Below are positions 19,181 through 34,028 of a stretch of DNA of 64,000 nt, one piece after another. Position 1 is the stretch's first letter; each line of letters opens with the position of its first letter. The notes below the pieces were generated by a model. The model was not told where the DNA came from. It saw only the letters and a program-made list of their open reading frames with translations, and did not search any database. The stretch lies in NCBI GenBank assembly GCA_021464415.1, contig CM038471.1, forward strand, positions 76,118,414 to 76,182,413. The letters run 5' to 3'. The translations under genes and the position numbers were made by a program. The DNA comes from Lonicera japonica (taxonomy: Eukaryota; Streptophyta; Magnoliopsida; Dipsacales; Caprifoliaceae).

Positions 19181-20606
19181 TTAAGCATGCATTTAAAAGA
19201 ACTAATTAGTGGTTAGGTACGCTTAAGCAATATTTAAAAGAAAATAAAGATATGCTTAAATATTTGAAAAATTATAAAAATAGTAATTACAATTTGTTAC
19301 TCAAATAGAATATAGTTTAAATAAAAACTAATATATATAGTTTTATACTTTTATTCAACAAAAAAAAAATGAAGACAAACTATATGGAATTCAGTCGCAA
19401 TAGAAACTAAAAGAAATATTTAAGTTTTATAATTTAAAAGAAAATAATCAAAGGCAAGATAGGGTTTCAAACATTTAAGAGACTTAAACGCATTCACTGT
19501 CGGGGTTCGAGCTTATGACCAATGCCTCTAAAGAGTTCCCCAATTAAAAAACTTATGTTGGATCAATGCTTTAGTTAGTACTCATACTGACCGTCAAATA
19601 CTTTTAATTAAGAAAACTAATATGTATTTATACATAAAAGATCCCAAAAAAATTTGGGGCCCTAAGTGGCATGGCTCGCCTATGCATATGGCCGACCTTG
19701 ATTTTGGAACTGCTACAAACCTAAAATTCCGTTAAGGTCGGCTTTAAGACATTTTCCATAAGTTTGAATTTTCGGGAAAGCACTTGCTATCTTCCTAAGT
19801 TTTCTTCCTTTTTACGTGTAAACATACTTTTAATCATGAAGGTGCATTGCTAAGAAACGATGTATAAAACTCCTCCAAAAATAATTATAAAAGATATCAA
19901 AAGATAGAATTAAAATTTCATATTTATCAGTCCATAGGGAACTCTTTATTTTTTTCTTTCTCAATTCATGCTAGAAAAGCGTCGATTTTGAAGCCTTAAA
20001 TATTTCTTCTTGTAAGCTCTTAAAGGTTTTCCCAATATATTTTTCTTTGCTATAATTACAAAACAATATTCCAACTTCAAATAAGACATGAACAAAAAAA
20101 TCTCAACTCAAACCCAAGTTCTAATACTAACCTTCACCTTCCCGACTAGTCTGAGAGAAGTAGAATTACTAAAGAGAAGAATGTTTGATTTTAATCATTC
20201 AAATATGTGCGAAGTAATACAAAAGCTTCAAATATATATAAATATGAATTCCTTAATTTAAGCACTAGTCAAATTCTTAATTGTTGTTTGAGCTAGTAAG
20301 TTTTATTGTGGATCATCTAATCTAATAGCCAAACAAAAAAAATATGAATATTAATTGGGATGAGTTGTACTAGTTGGATGGGTAATGCTACTATTACCGA
20401 TAGGAACCAAACCGTACGGTAAAATTAAGAACTAAACCGACATTTTAGTTTTAGGTGTAAAGTTAATGAAATCAAATCATATGATCGGGTCAGTTCTCTT
20501 TCGGTAGGTCTAACTGTTTTAATTTGGCTTTTAAGTTCCACCCATTTTTTCGCACTTCCTTATTTACTAAATATTTGTATCACATATTGTTATCGAAATG
20601 CATTAA

Positions 20607-21216
20607 GGGCTTGTTTGATTCGAGCTTTAAGAATGGAATTGGCATTCTAGATGCCAGGAAACCTTTATTCCTGGCATCCTTTATTGGATTCCATTAATGC
20701 TCGTTTGGTTGGAGTTTTAGGAATGAACTTGGCAATTTTTTTTTTAATTTTCTGGGGAAAAATAAATTATTTCATTTTTTGGGAAAAAAATATTTTTTTT
20801 CATTTTCTGGGGAAAAATAAATTATTTCATTTTTTGGGAAAAAAATATTTTTTTTCACTTTCTGGAAAAAAATAGTTTTTTTCACTTTCCGGGGAAAAAA
20901 TAATATTTTTAATTTTCTGGGATTTTTTTCATTTTCTGGAAAAAAAAATATTTTCACTTTCTGGGAAAAAAACATTTTTTTCCATTTTTTGGGAAAAAAT
21001 AATTTTTTTCATTTTCTTGAATTTATTTTTTTCATTTTCTGGAAAAAAATATTTTTTTGCATTTTCTGGGAAAAAAAACAGTTTTTGGACAAAAAAAAAG
21101 GATTTCTCAAATTGGGAATCCTAAATTGCCTAAAAACTCCAACCAAACAAAATAATTCTCATAAAATAAAATTTAAGATTCCAGAAATCCTCAAAAACTT
21201 GAACCAAACGAGTCCC
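20607..21216. mobile_element. MITE of the same family with nested inverted pair, upstream of reductase copy 3
   Basis: Left end GGGCTTGTTTGATTCGAGCT, right end in reverse complement GGGACTCGTTTGGTTCAAGT, left flank TAA. The homologous site upstream of copy 2 (about 8290, GCGTTAAATAAG) is empty. A second inverted pair lies inside: GCTCGTTTGGTTGGAGTTTT at about 20699 against AAAACTCCAACCAAAC at about 21133. The centre is a low-complexity array. Confidence 0.75.
20738..21095. repeat. Low-complexity array of degenerate TTTTTCATTTTCTGGGAAAA units
   Basis: About a dozen degenerate units of 25-30 bp built from runs of T, CATTTTCTGGG and runs of A, all inside the MITE upstream of copy 3. No such array is seen at the equivalent place near copy 2. 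Long frames here encode Phe/Lys-rich junk and are not genes. Confidence 0.8.
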
Positions 21217-21299
21217 AAGTGAAATATACAATAACAAGATTTACATGCGGACAAAAACGAATAACATGTGAAAAAAGGAAAAACGAATTTTTGGACGAG

Positions 21300-21463
21300 G
21301 CCGCCACTTGCGGTAAGCCTTGGCGTCAGCCCACTTCCTTTCAGTCTCCTCTCTCCTCCCGCCACTTCACTGATGAAGTCATTTTTTGTACAGTAATTAT
21401 TAGGTACAACATTCATGAAGTCATCGCTGATCTAACTTCTCTTCTCAGATCTTCTATATATAG
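21300..21463 (+). promoter_or_regulatory. Core promoter of reductase copy 3: TATA box, altered bZIP site, short insertion
   Basis: TATATATAG is at 21455-21463, 87 bp before the ATG. The site matching the TGACGTCA of copy 2 reads TGGCGTCA (21321-21328), so one half of the palindrome is lost. GCCGCC remains at 21300-21305. Between this block and the TATA box, copy 3 has about 40 extra bases flanked by ATGAAGTCAT on both sides, which moves the upstream sites further from the TATA box. Differences are read from direct alignment with copy 2. Confidence 0.5.
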
Positions 21464-21549
21464 CATTCAATTCTAGTATTGTACTGTGATTTGCAAGTGC
21501 TTATAATAATATAATAAATTAAATCAACTACAATTTTTCAATACAACAA

Positions 21550-25298
<3,749 letters not shown>

Positions 25299-25525
25299 TT
25301 TTCTTCACATAGAAACTGGAGAAACTTATACGCATTTGTTTTTCTAAGCTGGTGAGATTGGATCTACTAAATGCTGGTACCACGTCTGAATTGGCTCTTG
25401 CTAATAGGTTGATCTTCGCGATTGTGGTTTTGGGTTGTATTTTAGGTTCTAGATTGATGTTGAGACTTTGTTTTTGTTTTACATTTCGTACTCGTTTGAT
25501 TCAAGCTTCTGCGCTTTTCTGAATC

Positions 25526-25531
25526 AATAAA
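25526..25531 (+). terminator. Putative polyadenylation signal AATAAA, reductase copy 3
   Basis: AATAAA about 230 bp after the stop codon, equivalent to the sites of copies 1 and 2. Confidence 0.5.
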
Positions 25532-26582
25532 TTAGTAATCTTACACATTTAATTTGAGTTTTAGTAATGAGAGGCACAAAAACTCAAAAGTAAATTAATA
25601 TGTGGTTCCTTTGGGCATCTTTTCACCCCCACCCCTCCCTTTGTTTCATCCATACTATGCTGAGTTTATATATATATAAAGGAAGATCTAAGTATGTTCC
25701 TCTTAACTACAATAACAAGTGACAATACACCTTATTCGTTTGAAGTTGTGTCAGTTTGAAAAATATGGAAGCTTGACTCATCAGAATTCGAAAAAGGTTA
25801 GCTATAGTTTATTAAGCTAGAGACAAAAAAGCACAAACCTTGTGTAATCGATGTTCAATTCATCCATTGAATTCCAATACAGCTCGCACAACTAGTTACT
25901 CAATTGGAATAACAGAAAGGTATCTTAGGGCATGTTTAACTGCGACTCGTGCATGTATACATCAGCAGGAAAAGGAAAACACTACACGTAATTATTTACG
26001 AGGTATTACACATGCACTAAAATGGAATCTAATGTGGCATAAAGTTTTAACTCCCACAAAGTTTCGACTGATTTGCATAAAATTATATTGTTAAAAAGTG
26101 GTCATCGGGGGGACCTAGCTACCAAACAATATCTGCATTTAATATATAACTTATTATTTTTTGAATAAATATTTTAAAAAACAATCTCATGGACAATATG
26201 CACCATTGGAGACAGACGAATCCACTTAATTTTGCACATGCTATGGGGATCTCAGCTCTATGCATTCATCATTTCTAGATGTTGTTCTCATGTAAGATCG
26301 AATAGCCTCATCAAATGCGCGCATTCAAGTAACTCAATGCTTGCACTAAAATCACATCCGGGCTCTTGACCTTGCATTCAAATTTCCCTTGGTTTCTGCC
26401 ATTCATACCTTTGTCCCTAGACATTAAAAATGCATGCAGCAATGTCTATAACGTACTGATTCTTCAAAGCAAGCTATCCAAAACTGGTTGACTCAAAGAG
26501 CTTTTACACAGCACTCCCTAATCGGCGTTTCACAAAAGCAGAGAGCGTGCACCATGTCCTCGATACTATGCTCGCAACGATC

Positions 26583-26725
26583 AATCCAAGGAATTACAGG
26601 AACGCCATGCATACGAAAATTCAAATTTGCTGGGATGATATGCACATATTTTTCGAGGAAGTTTCAAGCCCCAAAGTTTCTACCAAAAGACCGGTAGCGC
26701 TATTCAAATTCATGCATCACAATTC
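26583..26725 (+). repeat. Conserved 3'-flank block after reductase copy 3
   Basis: ACAGGAACGCCATGCATACG ... AAAGACCGGTAGCGCTATTC, with a small internal expansion (CACATATTTTTCGAGGAAG) relative to copy 2. Confidence 0.75.
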
Positions 26726-27246
26726 TTGTTTTAAAATTAACTACAAAATTCTTGTCGCAGAAAGTAAACAATTTATAAATTCTATTAACATAATATTTTG
26801 CCAAAGCCAAATATAACCGTGGTATGCTACTTAACAGTATCATGTTCAGTCAAATGAAGTCTTATACAATACATGTTAAATGCAAAAGTAGAGTAGAGTT
26901 TAAACAAATAACTTGTTTAATTATTTTATCCTATTAAAAGAGAGTTTAAATTTATTTGAAATACTAATACTAATATAAAAATATATGGAGTTATATTGTT
27001 TTGTTTAATTTAAATCTTAGAATCTTGTATTTAAAATCATAGAAGTCTTATATAAAACATATAATTCAACACTAACTTGTTTAATTAGTTTAGCCAAATA
27101 AAATAGAGTTTAGATTTATTTAGAATACTAATACTATTATAAAATTTTTGGAGTTATATTTTTTAAAATGTAAATTTTAAAATCTTGTGTTTAAAATCAA
27201 GGGGCTTATTTATCTTTTTTGAAAGTTATTCGTACTTTTATATATA

Positions 27247-27272
27247 ACATATATATATATATATATATATAT
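27247..27272. repeat. TA dinucleotide repeat
   Basis: Uninterrupted AT/TA run. Similar runs are at 3922-3950, 8416-8437, 34577-34600 and 41923-41941. Confidence 0.8.
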
Positions 27273-27839
27273 AGATTATTTGAACTTTTAAATTTTTATT
27301 CTTCTCAAAGTAGAAAAAATTCTTTATTTTCTCTATAATTTACTATTATATTAGATTTCTATGCACATGATACTTGTGCTTACATAAAGAGAAGAACTTA
27401 AAAAAATAGTAAGTAATGCAACGGTGGATAGCCATATTACTTGCTTATTGGTAACATTGCTTATGCCACAGTAAAAATAACGGCCGAAAAGACTTGACCT
27501 ATACCTATTTAATTAAAATTGATGGATAATATCTTGTTTGATCTTTTCAAATATATCTAATTAAATTTAGTTCAGTAAAACCTGGAAACTCAAAATAAAC
27601 CCCGTAGGCTGTAGATAGAGTTTGTTAACCTCCAATCCTAAAAATGCTCCCAAAGTTCAGTTGACTGATGAGTAGTATTTCTTTCACTCTCTATTCATGC
27701 GTATAAACCTAAGCATTTATCATAAATAAAATCCATTCCGGGGTTTCTTCGTATTATCCCCATTAATTAATTAATTAATTAATTCTCTCTTCTTCAATTC
27801 CCGTAATTATTAATCTCTCTCTTCAGCTCACGAAATACA

Positions 27840-30152
27840 ATGGCAATTACCATAAGGACCAGAAAATTCATGACCAACAGGCTTCTCTCTCGAAAGCAAT
27901 TTGTATGTTTCCACTTTCATTCATTATATATGTTTTCTATTTATCGAATTAAATTTTGATTTGGAAAAACATGAATTATAAATTTAAGCAGATGTGGATA
28001 AATGACAAACAAAACGAAATTGACACAAAATTGGATGCAGGCAGATCGATCATGTTAAAAACTTGTTAATTTATTTATTCATTTTACCATATCCTCTGTC
28101 CGTGTTCCAAATTAAAAATGTTCATGTCTAACTTTTATTAATTTTCAAAGATACAGCAATCAATGTAAGCAATTGCATGTTAAGAAATAAAACTTGTTTA
28201 CAATTGCTAAATTTGGTACGTTTATTATTGAATAAGAACTTCTCAAGTGGTTGTGCAGAAGTATGCTTCTTGCGTAAAAATTAACCCATTGTACAATATA
28301 AGCTAGAGATTTGAGGTTACATTGTATTGTACCACTGAACGAGGGAAAATGATTTGAACTATTTTAATTGTTATTCAATTACCCATGTGAAGTAAATTAA
28401 TCAACTGGGTCTAGTTGCATTTTGTTTCTCATTGTTACTGTAAACTCTTTCTGTCTTGATCAGGTAATTGATGTTCTTCATCCAGGAAGACCCAATGTTT
28501 CCAAGGTGATTTTCATTTTTCTCCTCGAAATTTAATGCTACACAATCTTACTCCTAAGAATTGATATGATGTCATTTACCAATTTTTGAACAACTAAATA
28601 ATCGCGTGATAAATAAATCATACAAGTATTCGACCATTTAACTATCAAGGGTAAATATTCAGGGCGAAGTTAATTGAAAACTTTTTTTTTTTTTTAATTT
28701 ACACCTTGGTAGATAGACGGTTGAATGATAGTGGGAATATTTTTGTATTTGAGTATTTGTGTGTCCAAAAAATGGGATTGACATCAAGGCCGGGTTTTTG
28801 TGGAATTTTCATTTTCTTGAATTTGTTCCAAATTAAAGGCGGAGTTGAGGGAGAAGCTGGCTATAATGTATGATGTGAAGGATCCAAATACTATTTTTGT
28901 GTTCAAGTTTCGCACTCATTTTGGAGGCGGCAAGTCAACTGGATTTGGTTTGATTTACGATTCTGTCGAGAACGCAAAGAAGTATGAACCAAAATATAGG
29001 CTCGTCAGGGTAAAGTTCATTTTTCATATTCCTCTATTCATTTTCTATCGATGAATCTTGTTATTCCTTTTGGTTGGGATAGTCTCTCACCTTTTAACTA
29101 GATGATTTTAGGATTGCGTCTATCATCAATTATTTGCTCCTTTTTTGCGGGGCATAATTTTTTTTCCTTTGTTTTTTCAAATTAAGTTCAAGCAGGCAGG
29201 GGCGGAGCGACCTTAGGGCGAGGTGGGGCCATGGCCCCACCTGGACTTAAAAAAAAAAAGATAGTATAGGGGTTAGTGTGCGAGCAGTGAAAATGTAGGG
29301 GCCATTGTGAAAATGTATGGTGGTTTTGGGTGAGGCGGCTAAGTTCAGAGAGGCGAAGATGTATTATTTATTAGAATAGCTAACGCAGCTGTTTATCCGT
29401 GGCGGGGGTGCATTGTGCAATTGAGTGTGCAACTTAAAAGGTGAGAGTTTGTAATAGAAATTTAAGTTTTCATTTAGGAGCTCTCTGTCTACCCTTTATT
29501 TTTTATCAAAGTTTTGCTGCTTTTTTTTTTCCTTAAAACACAGCTTCTATTTTTTTTTTTGTCAGTAGTAATTAGGTTGAATATTGAGTGGATAAAGATA
29601 TTTCAAAATATATAATTAATTTTAGTATATTATTCTTAACTTTTCTGAAATAACAAAACAAAATGGAGAAGTATTTTAGTCAAAAATTGGCTTCTAAACA
29701 TAATTATTGAGTTTGATTTGGCTTAAAAAAAATTTGACCCCCCTGAAATTTATTCCTGGCTCCGCCATTGCAAGCAGGGGTCTCTCTAACCGTGCACGCG
29801 CGCACACATGCACTCATCCCAACACGTGTGGAGAGACATCATTTCATAGATGTTTAAACTTGTGTATGATTATTGCATGTGGCAGATGGGACTTGATAAG
29901 AAGGTAGAGAAGTCGAGGAAACAACTAAAGGAGAGGAAGAACAGAGCCAAAAAGATCCGCGGCGTAAAGAAGGTATGGTAGTATCATATATGTTACTCAA
30001 TGCGTTTTAAATTAAAAGTCTACTTAAAAATCAATCATTTCAACGATCTTTAGCTTCCATAAACCAACCCCCCCTCCTCCTCATCTTTTAAATGTTATGG
30101 TCACCATGTGCAGGTTAAAGCTGCAGAAGCTGGCAAGGGAAAGAAGAAGTGA
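27840..30152 (+). CDS. RPS24: 40S ribosomal protein S24 (eS24), 5 exons, 133 aa
   Basis: Structural protein of the small cytosolic ribosomal subunit. Exons: 27840-27902, 28464-28505, 28839-29009, 29886-29972, 30114-30152, all GT-AG and phase 0. The protein carries the family's signatures in order: [18 protein letters not shown] (residues 4-21), [29 protein letters not shown] (46-65), [12 protein letters not shown], then a basic tail ([19 protein letters not shown] and GKGKKK). Length matches the usual 130-138. The N-terminus is a little short: MAITIRT, where plant S24 normally starts M-A-(D/E)-K-A-V-T-I-R-T. Either the gene starts directly at this exon or a tiny upstream exon was missed. A possible TATAAA lies at 27702-27707. 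Intron 3 carries a hAT-type element. Confidence 0.95.
29197..29770. mobile_element. Non-autonomous hAT-type element in RPS24 intron 3 (574 bp)
   Basis: Ends CAGGGGCGGAGC and, reverse complement, CAATGGCGGAGC. It is flanked by a perfect 8 bp duplication CAAGCAGG (29189-29196, 29771-29778). Near the left end GGTGGGGCCATGGCCCCACC is a 20 bp palindrome. No transposase. An 8 bp duplication with CAG-type ends fits hAT. Confidence 0.85.
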
Positions 30153-30159
30153 CAATCTT

Positions 30160-32120
30160 GTGGTTTTTTTTTCTTCTTCTTTAATTTCACATCTAGTAAT
30201 AATAAGGCACAATCTTTATTATTGTTATTATTATGATTATGGTTCGATATTAGTAGTAGAGTTTCTTGACTTTGGGTCCCAAAATAATATTAAAATCAGA
30301 CTTAGTCCCCCATTTTTTAGTCTTCGTTAGTTTGCCCCCTTTTTTCCTGCTCCGTCAACAGCTAGTAAAAGAAATAATTTTGATTTTGCACTTTATATTT
30401 AATTATATTCGTGGTTCATTAGTGAACTCCTCTAATTGGTGTTCAAATTTACTGTTGTTGACATAAATGCCCTTTTATAATTACTCACCCTATATCTTGT
30501 TTGTATTTTGAAGTTAACAAATTTTATAATCTTATAAGGTTGTAGTTCTTTTCACAAAATTTTAAAATCACATAAATTTATAAATCAATCTCATGACTTT
30601 CTATTTCGGTATTTTTATCTAAAAAAATTTAGAAAATTTAGTAAGTATTTTATAAATTATAAAAATATAGTAATATAAGTTGAGTTTGAGTGGGACTGAT
30701 ATGCCATATCATGGTGTCAAGAAATTGTGTCAAATAACCATGTGTTTGCATAGATTTATTGTTATTATTTTATATTTTTAACCTCACTTCTCCAATGAAT
30801 AGTATATTGACACATGTATACGCCTTATACAAAAATAAGAACTCTCAATATCCAAATGACATTATTTACAAATTAAAAGTAAAGGGAAATCAAACTTGAT
30901 TTGAACTGTGGGTTTGATCTTGAAAACTTAAATCCGACTTTCCTACTTGGTACGTAATTATATATTCATATGTTATTACATAGCTTTTACAAAGGCACAT
31001 AATAGTATAATACTACGATTCTGTTAGGTCAAAATTGGCATAATCTACGTGTTGACCTAATCTACGTGAATTTGAACTTAAGCTGGGTTTCGAATTTAAA
31101 GACCTAACACGCTCCAGATCCAACAAATCCGACTCACACATAGTATATTGACACATGTATACACCTTATACAAAAATAGAGACTCCCAAATGATAGACAG
31201 TTGAGAATACGGGTGAACGCTTTTACCACTAAGCAATTTTAAAATCAATAATCGATCATATAGCATTATATTATATATTTGGCGAATATAAATTAAAGTA
31301 CAAATAAATTATCATGCGGACAATTGATGTCTATGTAGGACACAAATCATCAACCGGATATTTGTTATCCATTTTTGTTTTGCGTATGTTAGATAGACAC
31401 TAGTCTGTTTGGTGGTCAGCCAAACATCTCTTCTCTATTTAAAGTATACTTTTATGTTTAAAATAATGAGAAATACAAAACTTGGTATATCTTTATATTA
31501 CTTATCATACAAGATTTTGGCATTACCTTCAATGCTCTACTAACAAGTAAGTTTATGGCATGATCCCACACTTCATTTCTTTTCTCTTTTCTAAATTTAT
31601 TCACCTTTCGAATTTATTTACTTGCTAGTTTTAAGTTTTGTGAATATTGAGATTACACTGAATTGTGATAACAGTAGACTAGTTTTCATTTGTTTCCTTT
31701 TTCCGACTTTCTGAATTTTATGCTGATCAAAAAAGCCCAAAAACAAACCAATCTTTTGAGAAAAATGCTTTCGCCAAATGGTATAATACATAATCTATAT
31801 CTATATAATTAAAAAAGTGTGAATTATTTTGGTTGATTTACAATAAAAATATTTTGCACTTTATCAATTGGTTAAAAATATTTATTTTATACTAATTATT
31901 AAATTAAATGTAGTATCTTTTAGTCTAATCCTACTCTTTTGGTTACAATTTGTTAAATCTAACTATTAAAATAATCACGTAGTCTTCAATTTATATTAGC
32001 ATTACCTTTTTCTGTAACATTTAAATACAACTCAAAATTCTACTCTATTTAGTATTTTGGTTAAGAACTAATTATAAATTGCATTCTATTTTGTTTAATC
32101 CAACTATTAAAAGAATCATG
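30160..32120. other. Intergenic after RPS24: no gene seen
   Basis: AT-rich. Contains a local duplication of GTATATTGACACATGTATAC (about 30801 and 31144). The last part (31981-32120) is the first unit of a tandem duplication resumed at 32412. Confidence 0.6.
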
Positions 32121-32122
32121 TA

Positions 32123-32411
32123 GGCTCCGTTTGGTTTGATTGCAAGGTGGAAAAGAAAAATAAATTAAGTTCGTTTTGGTAAAAAGATGGAAAATAAGTT
32201 GAGCGATAGAGGTGATATCCTCTTGACTTTTAAGTTTTTCCATGAAGAAATTTTCTTTACTTGGTGGTAAGTAACAATTTTCCACCAAAAACATTGAAGG
32301 ATGGAGAATATATACTCATAAATGAGTAACATCTCTCACCTTATTTTCTATCTTTTCACACAAACTAGCTAAATTTATTTTCCTTTTCCATCTTTGCAAT
32401 TAAACGGAGCC
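32123..32411. mobile_element. MITE inserted in the second unit of a local tandem duplication (289 bp)
   Basis: Perfect end pair GGCTCCGTTT / AAACGGAGCC, with inner arms TTGCAAGGTGGAAAAG and, reversed, TTGCAAAGATGGAAAAG. Both flanks are TA followed by GTCTTC on the right. The upstream unit of the duplication has the uninterrupted site CGTAGTCTTC at 31979-31988, so the duplicated target is TA (or 3 bp including an adjacent base). Confidence 0.75.
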
Positions 32412-33293
32412 TAGTCTTCAAATTCCCTTTTTCTATCACATTTAAATACAATTCAAAATCCTACTCTGTTTAGTATATTTGGTTAAGAACTAATTATAAA
32501 TTGTATCTATTATTTTAGTTAAAATCCTACTCTATTTGGCCTTTAATTTGCTAAGGTTAGCAAGTAATTAAAAAGCACACATCTAAAAATTAGTAACCAA
32601 TCAAAAGAGCGGATTCATTGTGTTATTTAGGTAGGAGTCGTAAAATGTGATTCTACGTGAGTTCTTGATTTTCTGATGTCGATCTTAGTGAATGTTTTGT
32701 CTATAATTGTAATGATTTAGAAAAAAAAATAATAAAATAAAGAAGAAGAGAGAGAAAATATCTAGATATTGTTAATTAGCATGTGGCTAATTTCTATGAT
32801 ATAAAAGAAAATAAAAAAACTATATGCTATAATGAGTTTTTTTAGTCATTTTTATATGAAGGAGAAGGTGAATCAGGAAATTTTTATCCTTATTTCTACA
32901 TGTAAAAATAGGTGATAAAAATTTTTTAATATGATTTAACACATTATGAAATCTACTAATTATCTCTCTTCCTAAATAATGAAATATCATTGGAGGCCAA
33001 TTTTTATATACTTTTCTACCTTTAGAAAAATTGCCCCAAGTATAAAAATATTCTAAAATAATATTGACACATAAAATAAAAATAAAAAAATAAAAATTAT
33101 CATTGAAGATGGCGGGCTTAATAGGAAGAAACATGCGGTGAAGAATTAATGAAGATGGCCTTCATTATGGGTGTTCTTTAACATATTCATAAGTTTTAAA
33201 TAAATTGATCAACTCTTGTTTCTTACTTATAGTATCACATTTGTGTAACGAGTATATTTTATTATTTTGCTACTATATGATTTGTGACATTTC

Positions 33294-33636
33294 GGGTATG
33301 TTTAGTAGGTGTTTATTTTTTAAAATTTTAAAAACTCAACTTAAAATTAACTTTACTTTTACACTTCTCAAAATTTATTTCACTTTACATCCTCTCTCTA
33401 AAAAAACTTTTAAAACACTAACTTTAAATCCAAAAATCAAAATTAGATAAAAAAAAATATATTTGAAACCTACTTATCGAGATCTATAAAATAAGATTCA
33501 TTGTAATTAAAATTTTATTTTTTTGTTTGTGAAAAAAACCTCAAACAAAAACCAAATTCACTTTTCAACATACTTCCAAATTCTACCAAACACCAAATTT
33601 TAAAAACTCAACTCAAAATATCAACCAAATATCACC
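33294..33636. mobile_element. MITE related to the nested element at 18673-19033, opposite orientation
   Basis: Contains AACTTTACTTTTACACTTCT, GAAACCTACTTATCGAGATC and ACTCAACTCAAAATATCAAC, each with a close match in the reverse complement of 18673-19033. Two copies fix the family's extent at about 350 bp. No coding capacity. Confidence 0.6.
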
Positions 33637-34028
33637 TTAATGTTCATGCAATATGATATCAATTTTTAGTACAATGTTGACAGATTTTTATGCACAATTT
33701 TGTTTTTGTATATTTATGTTTTCTTATTTCCATGTGTTACAATATAAAAGTTCTTTTTTGTTGATGCTTAACGTGAAATTAGTGTTCTTAATTAAAAATG
33801 GCAAAAGTTAAAGACTCTTAATTAGTAATGGAAAGTGTACATAAGATTGTTGGATATTCATATGTAAATCTTAATAGATGGAAACAAAATATTAATTTAT
33901 TTTATTTTTGTTTATCATAAACCATATTTAACCATTATTTCAAAGGAATAAGGTTTCCAAAATAGTATTTGGCGTTGTGGTTAAGAAGTCATTGACTCTT
34001 CTGAGTTCAAGTTCTCCGAAGAATACCC

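Noticed and set aside
20651..20975. Phe/Lys-rich frames on both strands
   Set aside because: Products of the degenerate T/A array, not coding.
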